In this document: positions 32,733 through 41,470 of the stretch, one piece after another
How the letters are laid out: each line of letters begins with the position of its first letter
Position numbering within the stretch: the first letter of the stretch is position 1
Origin: Podospora bellae-mahoneyi
Lineage: Eukaryota; Ascomycota; Sordariomycetes; Sordariales; Podosporaceae
Assembly: GCF_035222275.1 (NCBI RefSeq)
Contig: NC_085881.1
Span: forward strand, 2,914,001-2,978,000
Direction of reading: 5' to 3'
DNA: 64,000 nucleotides
Program-made: the position numbers and the translations under genes
Notes under the pieces: model-generated
Seen by the model: the letters and a program-made list of their open reading frames with translations, nothing else
What the model was told of the DNA's origin: nothing
The model's database searches: none

Positions 32733-34294
32733 GGCAGGCAGATACCCGACGCTGAGTAGATTGGTGGACCAGGCAAAGACGAGAAGATGAGGCTAGGTAA
32801 GGATGTCTAGGACGGAGGAGTAGTCGAAGGAGACGAGGCACAACCGTCGTCGGTACGGGGGCCGGGGTAGGTTGTGATGGCGTGTAGAGGTGAGGTGAAA
32901 AGGTGGAACTGACGGGAATGAGTGAGGTAAGGAGCTTAGAGGGGAGAGGGAGAGGGGAGAGTGGAGAGCCAGAGAGAGGATGAGGAGAGGGTTCCGTAAC
33001 CGGAGTCGGCCAGAGAGACCTCGTGAGCGCCGCGGAAGGAAGCAAGAACGCAACCTAAGATGGGAAGGAAGGAAGGAAGGAAGAGAGCAGGGGAAGAAGG
33101 TGCTTGTGGCAGGAGCAAGGGAGAGCAAGAGCAAGTTGTCGCCTGGAACCTGAAGAATGTCGGAGACAGAAGGGACGAGAGGGACCTATAGGGGAATGGA
33201 AACTCACTCATATGGTCGCGTAATCTCTTTCTCTATCTCCTCGGCGTAGAGACGTAGAGATACGTATCTCTGCCGTATCTCTGCCATATTTCTGCGGTAT
33301 CACGGTCGGGGCATGGATGGCGACAAACTCTAAATTAACCGGTCGTCCGATATTGCTGCCGCCGTTGCCCATTTCTCCTTTCTCTTGCGAGCGCCGGTTG
33401 AGATAGTAGATCCTCCGTGCCCCCTAAACTGTGGCCATCCGTAATCTCCATTCTAAATTCTCCAGTGTCCAAGCTAAGCTTCGGTAGCGCCCTGTCACTC
33501 CTTGAACAAGCCTTTCGGCTGTCACCGTTCCCCGCCATGTCCACAGGCCACACAGACCATCAGTCCACAGATCGCCGCCAATGCAGTTCTAACCAATTGG
33601 CATAGACGCCGTTGTGATGATGTGCGATGTGCTCCCTGCCTTGGCCTGCCTTGGCCTGCCTTACGGCCGGGAGGGAAATCCTTCCCGCGCCCCAGGTACG
33701 TGCCGTCCCCTGTTCTAGACCCCAACCCAGACTTCTCCGCTTATCCCGTCCTCCCCCTCCATCCCCCCATGCTTCAACCTTATCTCGACCTCTGCCTCTG
33801 ACGGGAGTCTGGACTGTCTCCAGGGAGGTGGGCTAATTCGGAGCTTGATTGCCTGGCTCGCGACCGGCCATGCTTGATTGGCCAGACAAAGTGCCGACTG
33901 TTCCCCCCAAAAAACCCCCCACCACCTTCACGCACTTCTTCCGCACACGGGGGCCGCGACATGAGGTCATGGCAACCGTCTGCACCCAAAAAAACACCAT
34001 GCTGATTCGATGCCATTGTTTAGCCCCCCCTCGCCGCGAGCGAGAATGGCCAGTTCCGCATGCGGCAGCTCCAGTGGCATGCCATCCAGGACAAAGAACA
34101 CAACTGTTCTGGAATAGGGGATACGGCCACAGACAAAGGATACAACGCCCTTTGTGTTGGACCTCGAGCAAAGAAGGCCAACATGGAAAAAAAGAAGCAA
34201 CACCGCGACGAGGTACAAGGTGGATGACCAGTCTTGAGCAGTCGTCCATCATTCGTTGCTGCAGCGCCGATATTGCGTCTGCGTCGCGTTCAAA
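32733..34294. other. Intergenic: long leader of OPT gene, shared promoter region
   Basis: The part 32790-33215 is strongly strand-biased (purine-rich on plus) with a GGAA repeat at 33063-33083, as expected for a long 5' leader of the minus-strand OPT gene. A palindrome and direct repeats lie at 33256-33295. The stretch 33600-34294 contains CCTTGGCCTG repeats and no credible gene. Confidence 0.55.
33256..33295. promoter_or_regulatory. Palindrome with direct repeats, candidate regulatory site
   Basis: A perfect 16-bp palindrome AGAGATACGTATCTCT (33256-33271) overlaps two direct copies of CGTATCTCTGC and a third diverged one (CATATTTCTGC), spaced 11-13 bp apart. It lies about 530 nt upstream of the OPT start codon. 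Such an array may bind a dimeric regulator; this is inference. Confidence 0.4.
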
Positions 34295-37200
34295 ATGGCA
34301 GCAAAGGAGCTTCCCCGGCATATCCTCGACGATTTCGGGGACCCGGTGCCGGGTGACTCGAAGAAGTGGCGGGATTATCCGTATGCGAATTTGCAATTGC
34401 GCGAAGCAACACAAGGCGTCTACAACGAGCAAAGCGATGACATCTTCGCCAACAATGGCAACGAAGACGCCGCCGTCATCAATGTCATGTTTGACGCATA
34501 CAGGACCGTTTTTGACCCAGATCTCGACGAAATTCCGGCAGCAAACAGAGACCTCTACCATGATGTGGACGAACTGTTCACCGCCGATATTCTAAAAAAG
34601 TGCCACGACGGTCTTGTTCTGGGACGAAGGGGAGAATATCTGCATGGCGAACACTTGTATGCATTGACAGTCAGGCTGTTGCACTTGGCGCAGAGGGATA
34701 GAAACGCCCGCCTAGGTCCAGGAACGGGGAAGCCGACAAGCCGCAAACCCGCAGCATGGTATATTTGCCCCAATGAGGCGAGTGTGATGGTTCCGAGCCC
34801 AGTGGATCATTCAGAGGCTCAGGCTCAACAGGCTATAGACGAGGCGCAGCCCTACTTGAACAGGCTGATAGACGCAGATTTGCGCTTCCAATATGAGGAT
34901 GTGGTGGAGAGGTTCAAACAGGCCAAATTTACAGCCCACTTCGCCAACCGAAACAAGGCTCATTGGATGGCCTTCATCCTCCACAAGCCAATAGATGCGA
35001 CGAAGAACTGGACCGCATTTTTCTTCGATTCGTCACCACTACCTTTGAATTTACAGGAGCCAGGACAAAAATATGCCAAAAAAGCGTTTGTGAAGTGGCT
35101 CGAGATCAACTGCCCACAAGACACACAGCGGGTTAAAAACGTGTCATATGACGGAGAGAAGCCCAAATCTCCTGGCCCTGCCCTGATATTCCTCGACAGG
35201 GACATTTCGACACAAAGCGATAACTGGAGCTGTTCCCTCCAGTGTATCTTGAATATCTTGGCTTTTATCCGATATGGGTGTTGGGGTTGGGACATGATAC
35301 CGCATCTGAGAGGTAAATCGAACAGCGAGATGGTACAAACTATGATGAAAATTCTCCACAACATTATGGCACTCAAAGTCCACAAGAACAACTTAGCGGA
35401 TTACAACACCGAGAACACTAAAGGCAAAACTTATCGTCAGACACCGGTCCTGTTGAACCGAGTAGACCCTGAAGATGAAGAGTGTAAGCAAAGGGCAGAG
35501 AAGGAAAAAAGGAAGAAGGAAGATGAGCGGAAGAGGGGGGAGCAAGCGGAGAGAGACAAAGAGGAGCAGAAGAAGAAGGAGTGGGATGACATGACGCGTA
35601 TATACGATGAGGCGCAGAGTACTTTACGGACGGAAACCGACGAGAGGAAAAGAGCGCCGGCTAACCAGGTCGTAGCCGAGTGGCCGAACAAGTTAAAAGC
35701 GTGGGGAGCAAAGTGGAACGAGACGACGGTAACAAGTAATAGCAATGAAACTGAGGAAGTTAAGAGGAAGGATGCCAAAAGGAAGGAAGCCGCAAGGAAA
35801 GAGGCCGAGAAGCAGGCAACTGAGAAGCAGGCAACTGAGAAGCAGGCAGCCGAGAGGCAGGTGGCCGAGAAGCAGAAGGCCGAGAATGCAAACAGAGAGA
35901 GCTGGACTTCGGACAATCCAGACAGTTCAGACGACAACTCGGACAGTCCAGGCGGTGGAGGCGGTGGACGAAGTGGTGGAAGTGGCCGGAGAGATGCGCC
36001 TAAACGGAAGCGCAGGGAACACAAGTACCAGGGACCCAACAATACTGACTATCTGAATCTGGGAGGGGACAGAATCATCAAGCAACTGAGAGACGCCCGT
36101 CAGCCTGTATTGGTCGTGGACAAGGATGTGCCTGCAACGGCGCCGGGCTCAGATGGCATATACAGACTCTTCGATCGGCTTCTCGACCTGCCTGAGGTTG
36201 CAATGTTTCCCACCGAAATCCATAGCAAGTTCCCCCCCCATACCTATCCGGGGAACGAACGGATGACAAAAGACACATTCAATGCCTTTCGACATTACGA
36301 GCAGGCGCTGAGAGATATAAGGAATGGTCAGGCCGTCCAAAAAGAAGGGATTGTGCCGTTGGCTCTGAGGCAGCTGGCTTCTCTGCAGGCCCATGTGCGA
36401 ACCGGACTCCAAAGTTACTCTCGAGGGCTTTGGTTCGTGCTTCCCACCCCGTATGTGCTGGTCGTCCCCGAGCCTGGGAAGGTCGCCCCCCCTTTGGTAC
36501 GGTTGGGAGAGTCCAGAGATCGAAATGACGGATTCTATTATTCCCGTGCTGAACACGAGGCGAGATTCAAAAAGGCGGAATCAACAATCCATTTTGTTTA
36601 CTGGGAAAAGACCAAGCACTGGGCCGTCATGTTTCGACATCCTGTACATGGACATGCCCTCTACGACTCTGATGTTACATTTCAAGGCGACCGGCTCTCG
36701 ACGCGGCTGGAGGAAGCCGATGAGGCCATGAAAGCGTGGCTCAGTCATAACGGGATTGCGTTCGGCAAGAGCCTCCGGCCTAACCTTGTCAAAACTCGAC
36801 CTTCTGCTTCCGAGAGCCACTGGGACAGCGGCCTCTTCGCGCTCCTCAACGTGGTCAGTCGGGTACACTACCGCTGTTATGGCTGGCAGGGGCTGCCCTT
36901 ACAAGTCTACCCGGAGCATACCAGTATCGCCCTCCGCCGCCGTCAAATCAGGGCCCTCCACAACCTTGTCGGTCTCCAAATGAGCGAAGGCATTGATACC
37001 ACCAGAAACTACAAGTCGCCAACTCAACCGAGATTTGATTTTGTTGCCCACCCCTACTATCCGACCCAGCGCTGGGACGGCAGAAACGAGAGAGACAATG
37101 CCATTGCCCTTCTACGGCCGCCCACTGCTTCAACCAAAAAGCCAGACCGACCGCAGTATAAAGACCGTGGTCAGAATCCCAGACACCTGAAGCGCAAAAA

Positions 37201-37591
37201 GACCACAGACACAGCGGCCACGCTTGTTCGGGAGATTGGGGAAGGAGAGGGCCATGGTCCGGATGGGAATCAGCCGAGATCGGGGGCGGAAGAGGTGGAT
37301 GCCGTGGCGATGAGCCAGTTTGATGGCTCAAAGGATAATATGACGACACTACCCGAGTCTGAACTGGAAAACGCAAAGCTCCGGGCCGAAAATGTCAGGC
37401 TTCTGCAAATGATCGCAGCTGACGAGGAGGAGATCGCTCGATTGGACGTGATCAACGACGCGTTGAAGAAAGAGGTCGTTGTCCTGCAAGTAGCGCTTGA
37501 GACTGAGAATATAAACGTCCTGGATGCAGGCTGGGCGACCGATTGGGAAAAGGAGATATTGAAGAAGACGAGGAAAAAGGCGGTAGAGTAG
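34295..37591 (+). CDS. Duplicated Ulp1-like (C48) cysteine protease-like protein, part before in-frame TAG
   Basis: An intronless frame of 1098 residues from the ATG at 34295. Two similar regions repeat: about 150-365 and 700-895. The first has HW (His223), FFDSS (Asp245), Gln307 and Cys313 (SDNWSCSLQCILNIL); the Gln-to-Cys spacing of six matches Ulp1/SENP (C48) proteases. The second has HWAVMF (His775) and LYDSD (Asp791), but Ser845 replaces Cys (HWDSGLFALLN) and Gln is lost, so it should be inactive. Both end in RYGCWGW/RCYGW and a KILHNI/RALHNL helix. Between them is a charged coiled coil with EKQATEKQA repeats (about 390-530), a Gly/Ser run and KRKRR; another coiled coil lies at 1025-1090. 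The frame continues after the TAG. The C48 link is by motif only. Nuclear site inferred. Confidence 0.7.
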   Translation: MAAKELPRHILDDFGDPVPGDSKKWRDYPYANLQLREATQGVYNEQSDDIFANNGNEDAAVINVMFDAYRTVFDPDLDEIPAANRDLYHDVDELFTADILKKCHDGLVLGRRGEYLHGEHLYALTVRLLHLAQRDRNARLGPGTGKPTSRKPAAWYICPNEASVMVPSPVDHSEAQAQQAIDEAQPYLNRLIDADLRFQYEDVVERFKQAKFTAHFANRNKAHWMAFILHKPIDATKNWTAFFFDSSPLPLNLQEPGQKYAKKAFVKWLEINCPQDTQRVKNVSYDGEKPKSPGPALIFLDRDISTQSDNWSCSLQCILNILAFIRYGCWGWDMIPHLRGKSNSEMVQTMMKILHNIMALKVHKNNLADYNTENTKGKTYRQTPVLLNRVDPEDEECKQRAEKEKRKKEDERKRGEQAERDKEEQKKKEWDDMTRIYDEAQSTLRTETDERKRAPANQVVAEWPNKLKAWGAKWNETTVTSNSNETEEVKRKDAKRKEAARKEAEKQATEKQATEKQAAERQVAEKQKAENANRESWTSDNPDSSDDNSDSPGGGGGGRSGGSGRRDAPKRKRREHKYQGPNNTDYLNLGGDRIIKQLRDARQPVLVVDKDVPATAPGSDGIYRLFDRLLDLPEVAMFPTEIHSKFPPHTYPGNERMTKDTFNAFRHYEQALRDIRNGQAVQKEGIVPLALRQLASLQAHVRTGLQSYSRGLWFVLPTPYVLVVPEPGKVAPPLVRLGESRDRNDGFYYSRAEHEARFKKAESTIHFVYWEKTKHWAVMFRHPVHGHALYDSDVTFQGDRLSTRLEEADEAMKAWLSHNGIAFGKSLRPNLVKTRPSASESHWDSGLFALLNVVSRVHYRCYGWQGLPLQVYPEHTSIALRRRQIRALHNLVGLQMSEGIDTTRNYKSPTQPRFDFVAHPYYPTQRWDGRNERDNAIALLRPPTASTKKPDRPQYKDRGQNPRHLKRKKTTDTAATLVREIGEGEGHGPDGNQPRSGAEEVDAVAMSQFDGSKDNMTTLPESELENAKLRAENVRLLQMIAADEEEIARLDVINDALKKEVVVLQVALETENINVLDAGWATDWEKEILKKTRKKAVE

Positions 37592-39484
37592 GTCACGCCC
37601 TTTGAGCTGTGGAGAGATAGGGAGTTTGGCCGTCCCGATAACCGAAAAGCCAAGAAAAATGGCGAAGAGTACATCCTGTTGTTCGAGCAAGGCTTTGGTG
37701 ATGTGCTGGACAAGCTATTGGCCTTGGACGATGATAAATTGAAGGCGTCCCTGCGCAGGTTCCGGGCCGAGGTCACCAAGGCAGAACAACCGAATGCTGC
37801 TGATGAGGATGTATTCGGAGCCCAGCCAACGGCCAAACCGGAAAGCAAACCCCAAAAGCCACCACCTGGCTCATATTATGCCACTGATAGAGCGACGGCA
37901 GCGACTAGCACAGCGAGTCGTCCAACAACAGCAATAACCTCCCGCACCATTCCCGGGTCCAACATGAGGCCAGGTCTACCGACAATTGAGGAGAGTTCTT
38001 CCGGCCCTGCCGATGAAAGCCCAACGACAGCAGCTCAGCTGAGAATGCAAGGTCGACGATCGTCAACGGCTGGGGGTGGCGCAAAGCGTGCCGAAATCTT
38101 AGACTTTGAAGAGTGGCTGCTAAGGGGAGGTGCCGTTCTGAGGGGAGGTGCTCGGCTGAGGGGCGGTCGTCCGCTAGGGCAAGTTATGGATGCCGACTAC
38201 GAACTCAACTGGCGAGCCCGCCGATTAAAGTCGCTTCGGACGTTTTATGGCGAAATGGAGGCGAAAGACACGGAAAAGGGCGATGACAAAGGCGCTGCGT
38301 GGGCGAGAGATAGAAAGGAAGATTGCGCAGATATGGAGATGTGCTGGATCGGTTGGAAGCACAAATCCGATGCCTTGCTCGAAGGAGAAAGACAAGCTAG
38401 TCTCTTTAGGAGTACGCCCATCGGCGTGGGCGAAAGACCGGACTGGTTCCCGGATGAGGTTGATGAGGATCTTTACCTTGATCTCTTGGACATGGAGACC
38501 AAAGGTAACTTGAAGGCCTACGTCTCGGAGTACCATGAGAGGTTCAAGGGTTTGTTCCGGGTCTCGGGCGATAAGGCACGGCGCGGGTCAGTCAATAACA
38601 CCGATTCACTGCTAGGCAAGACTGCGGCGGGTCGTCGACTGGGCAGTAGGACCCCTCCTCATGGGGGAGGACCACATGCCACAGCGACTACTTCACTGGG
38701 AGGAGGACGACGGACCATAGTTACTCCTTCTCAGGGAGGGAGACAACAGGCTACAGTGACTCCTCAAGGGCCACAAGTCGGTGGACGTGTAACGGGAGGG
38801 CGACAGCCTACAGTAACTCCTCCAGGGCCCTCTGTCGGCGGGCGTATAACGGCAGGAAGACGACCTACAGTCACTCCTCAAGGGCGGTCCGTGGGCGGGC
38901 GCATAGCGGTACGCCAGCCTACAGTAACCCCTCCGGGCCCTACTCAAAGACGACCTGTCGGCACAGCCACGACAAAAGCCCCGACGCCACCTCACCCTTT
39001 TGCGGGTTTCACCCCGACGGCACCAAGAGTAAAACCTGCCGTCCCAGGTCAGAGCTCCTCAACCGAAGTCTCGGAAGAGGAAGAGGGGAACAAGATCGAT
39101 ACGACGCAGCAGTCCGTCGGCACCACCACGCCCTCAATGCCGCCGCAGCCGGGGTCTCTACGGCACCTCTCCTTCCAACCTCGCCCGAGGATAGGGGGGA
39201 TGGTTCAGGAAGAGCGACGGTCGGGGCTCACACCGGATAGGACGGTCCATTTTGCGACTGGGGTGACGGTCATGGAGTATGATGATGACCCGAGCACGCC
39301 GGTATACGAGAGGTTTAGTGACGAGGAGGAGAAGGAGGAGGATGCTCCAGCGCCGCAGCAGATTGCGGGGAGGAAGAGGTCGATCGATGAGACTGGGGAG
39401 GTGGTGGATCAAGGGGGGAGGGAGAATCCCAAGAGGACGAAGCCTACTGTGGAAGGGGGGTCTTCTGAGTCGGAGGAGCTTTAA
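37592..39484 (+). CDS. Same-frame continuation of the Ulp1-like gene after the TAG
   Basis: After the TAG at 37589-37591 the same frame stays open for 630 residues. It has no ATG for the first 120 or so residues, so it is unlikely to be a separate gene. It begins with charged, coding-like sequence (FELWRDREFGRPDNRKAKKN, FEQGFGDVLDKLLALDDDKL), then three LRGG motifs (38117-38170), a helical acidic region (about 38180-38570), four to five degenerate repeats of about 19 residues around TVTPPGPSVGGRITAGR, and an acidic tail with basic clusters GRKRS and PKRTKP that may be nuclear signals. Explanations are a nonsense mutation, read-through, or a short unrecognised intron (for example 37583-37654, 72 nt, GTAGAG...CCAAG), which would remove the TAG and keep frame. 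I cannot decide from sequence alone. Confidence 0.6.
   Translation, partial: VTPFELWRDREFGRPDNRKAKKNGEEYILLFEQGFGDVLDKLLALDDDKLKASLRRFRAEVTKAEQPNAADEDVFGAQPTAKPESKPQKPPPGSYYATDRATAATSTASRPTTAITSRTIPGSNMRPGLPTIEESSSGPADESPTTAAQLRMQGRRSSTAGGGAKRAEILDFEEWLLRGGAVLRGGARLRGGRPLGQVMDADYELNWRARRLKSLRTFYGEMEAKDTEKGDDKGAAWARDRKEDCADMEMCWIGWKHKSDALLEGERQASLFRSTPIGVGERPDWFPDEVDEDLYLDLLDMETKGNLKAYVSEYHERFKGLFRVSGDKARRGSVNNTDSLLGKTAAGRRLGSRTPPHGGGPHATATTSLGGGRRTIVTPSQGGRQQATVTPQGPQVGGRVTGGRQPTVTPPGPSVGGRITAGRRPTVTPQGRSVGGRIAVRQPTVTPPGPTQRRPVGTATTKAPTPPHPFAGFTPTAPRVKPAVPGQSSSTEVSEEEEGNKIDTTQQSVGTTTPSMPPQPGSLRHLSFQPRPRIGGMVQEERRSGLTPDRTVHFATGVTVMEYDDDPSTPVYERFSDEEEKEEDAPAPQQIAGRKRSIDETGEVVDQGGRENPKRTKPTVEGGSSESEEL
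38117..38170 (+). repeat. Three LRGG motifs in tandem within the coding frame
   Basis: The frame reads LLRGGAVLRGGARLRGGRPLG. LRGG is the ubiquitin C-terminal sequence cut by ubiquitin and Ulp-type proteases; here it could equally be a low-complexity duplication of AGGGGAGGT-like DNA. Confidence 0.7.
38690..38945 (+). repeat. Degenerate repeats of about 57-60 bp in coding frame
   Basis: Four to five copies encode variants of VTPPGPSVGGRITGGRQPT. Probably a disordered, basic Pro/Gly linker. Confidence 0.75.
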
Positions 39485-39897
39485 GGAAACATGGCAGGAT
39501 ATTGATTGTTGGTTTAGCTTGTTTGGATATTTTGTCTTTTGGGAAAAAAACCGGTTGGGGCTATTCGGACTTTTTCTTGTGTTTGCCGCAGTTTCTTTTG
39601 TTTAGTATTTTGATAGGGTTTAGCGGGGAAAATGCATTTAGTATCTTTGCGCGATGGTGACTATTTGAGGTATGTATTGTGACTTGGAAAAAGATGATTG
39701 CGATTTCTCCCGTTCTCATCCCCTGTAAATCCAGATAGACGGACGGTGAGTTGCGAACTGGACATTTTCATCACGCACGTGCAGTGGAAGGTTATCATTG
39801 TGGTATTCAGGGGTAAGTAAACAAACATTTATTCAGGAGGTGCCAAGATATCTAGCGTGGTGGAGTTGAGAGTGGATCACGGAAAAAAGTAATCGCC
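39485..39897. other. 3' flank of the Ulp1-like gene
   Basis: AT-richer sequence with T-runs; no gene seen before the 5S rRNA gene. Confidence 0.5.
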
Positions 39898-39901
39898 AAA
39901 A
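39883..39901 (-). terminator. Pol III T-run terminator of 5S rRNA
   Basis: Reading on the minus strand, T runs occur directly at the 5S 3' end and again about ten bases further on. Confidence 0.65.
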
Positions 39902-40020
39902 ACATACAACACCAGGGATTCCCCAGTGGTCACCCACCTGAGTACTGATCTGGCGATTAGCTGTTTATCTAGGGGAGAGCGGACGGGATCCCGAGCTTTC
40001 AGCTATCTATGGTCGTATGT
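39902..40020 (-). rRNA. 5S ribosomal RNA gene, dispersed
   Basis: On the minus strand the 119-nt gene begins ACATACGACCATAG and ends GTTGTATGT; these pair over nine bases as helix I. Helix II (TAGCTG with CAGCTA) and the conserved CTCGGGATCCCGTCCGCTCTCCC loop, plus the 3' GTGGGTGACC element of the internal Pol III promoter, are all present. A T-run follows directly at 39898-39901. Single 5S genes scattered among protein genes are known from Neurospora and relatives. The helices are intact, so it looks functional. High confidence. Confidence 0.92.
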
Positions 40021-40247
40021 GGTAGAGGTGGTTGGATCGTGGGATTATATGTCCTTTGATAATTGTAGGCGCTGGTTGCGTGAGTGGCGGTTGACTTGGT
40101 TGGCAATGAGAAGAGGGGTAGGTATTATAAACGACGCATCGTTATGACTTCGAAGGGACTCTTTCTCATGAGAGAATGGAGAATGAAAAGATGACTAATT
40201 TGCGTAGGTATCTAAGCGATCAATTTATACTACAATTGCATCACACG

Positions 40248-41470
40248 TCAAGGAGAGGGAACATGATTTTGAATGGAGAGACACCATGCTGCCTCTGCAA
40301 CAGGGGAACCCAACCTGTTGACAAAGCCAGCAAAATCGGCCGATCGGAGACTGATGAGCAACACCCTGGAATGATGATCAGGAACCCTCATCTCGGGCGG
40401 ATCGGCGACTGTGCGGTTCCAGATACAATTGTATCTGATTCCGTTTGATGCTACGGAATGGCGGGTTGTTGATGCGATCGCAAAGCCGTTCGGCACCGGC
40501 TCGGGAAAAAGGTGTATGATTGTTGCGGCCGCGTGGTGATACCCCTGAGTCGGAGAAGGGGGTCGAATACTGCATGTAAAGATGCGGTCGTCGAGCTCGG
40601 GAACACTGAGGCAGATGGTATCGAGGAGAGTGGTCACGGTGATGTCTGGCGGGAGATGGGTCAAGTATAGGGATGAAGACTCATTCGGATCGATCCGTGG
40701 CGGAGTGGTTATGGGGGTTGCTGAAGTCACCTTGGTAGTTCACCGAAGGCAATCTCGGCTCGGCTGGTTGGTAAGGGGTGGTCTGTTCAGCCTGGTAAGA
40801 CCGAGGGTTGGCCAGCAAGTCTGGCTGGTAGTACTGATGACCGATAGACTGCCCTGTGGTAATCCTAGCGCCTTGGTAAGGTTGAAGACCGGCGATCTGA
40901 GCCGACAGGTGGGATTCATAACCGGGAGACTGCTCGTCAGGCTGGTAGCTGGGAAGATGTGAAGCCTGGTAAAAATAATCGGCCAAGGGCTGGTCGTGCT
41001 GATAGAATTGCTAAACGAAAGACTGCTCGGCGGTTGAAAAATGGTGTGACATCTCGCTCTAGGGGTTCGTGAGGGTTGGAGATGGGATGGTCGAAGACAG
41101 AATCACCGCATGGGGCGTGGCGCCTCCAAAACCGCTACCATCCGAGGAAGCTGGTGACATCAGCGTATAGGGAGGACTAGAATTGGGAGGGGGCCTAGGG
41201 TTTTCTGATCCAACACTTGGGCCATGATGCTTCTAGACAAGTATCTCTCTCTCCAGTTGCTGGACTGGGCAGCCCTCTGCTCTGTTTGGCGAGCTTCAGC
41301 CCTTCCACTGGCAGCTTGAGCATTGTAGGAACTCTCTCCTTGCCCAAGTGGTGTTAGTCTTGACCTGGGTATCTATAAAGATGTTAGTTGACAAGAGGAT
41401 GGCGTCCCATGAGACTTGTGTATTAATCTACCGGAATGTGCCGGGTCGGATTTCCTTGACCGCTCATCAT
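40248..41470 (-). pseudogene. Decayed RRM-like protein gene
   Basis: A first exon MMSGQGNPTRHIP (41470-41432) joins in phase 0 through an intron with a CTAACATCTTTATAG end to IPRSRLTPLGQGESS from 41372. The long second exon reads as a disordered Gln/Pro/Tyr-rich protein, then an RRM-like region beginning NESSSLYLTHLPPDITVTTL. It is broken by two in-frame TAG codons (after TLTNP at about 41070 and after EQSFV at about 41017) and by frame slips after YLSRS and after SVNYQG; the RRM-like domain runs out before its second half. Both TAG codons would be CAG with one C-to-T change. The family resembles fungal RRM proteins with the DPNESSSLFLTNLP mark. Moderate confidence. Confidence 0.55.

Noticed and set aside
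33849-34595. Long open frames on both strands before and over the start of the Ulp1-like gene
   Set aside because: They overlap each other and the real frame and have shadow-like composition (Arg/Ser/Thr-rich) without motifs.
34295-39484. The Ulp1-like gene as part of a virus-like or DNA-transposon element
   Set aside because: Polintons and some DNA transposons carry Ulp-type proteases, but no polymerase, integrase, capsid or transposase frame and no terminal repeats are seen within several kilobases. It is treated as a host gene.
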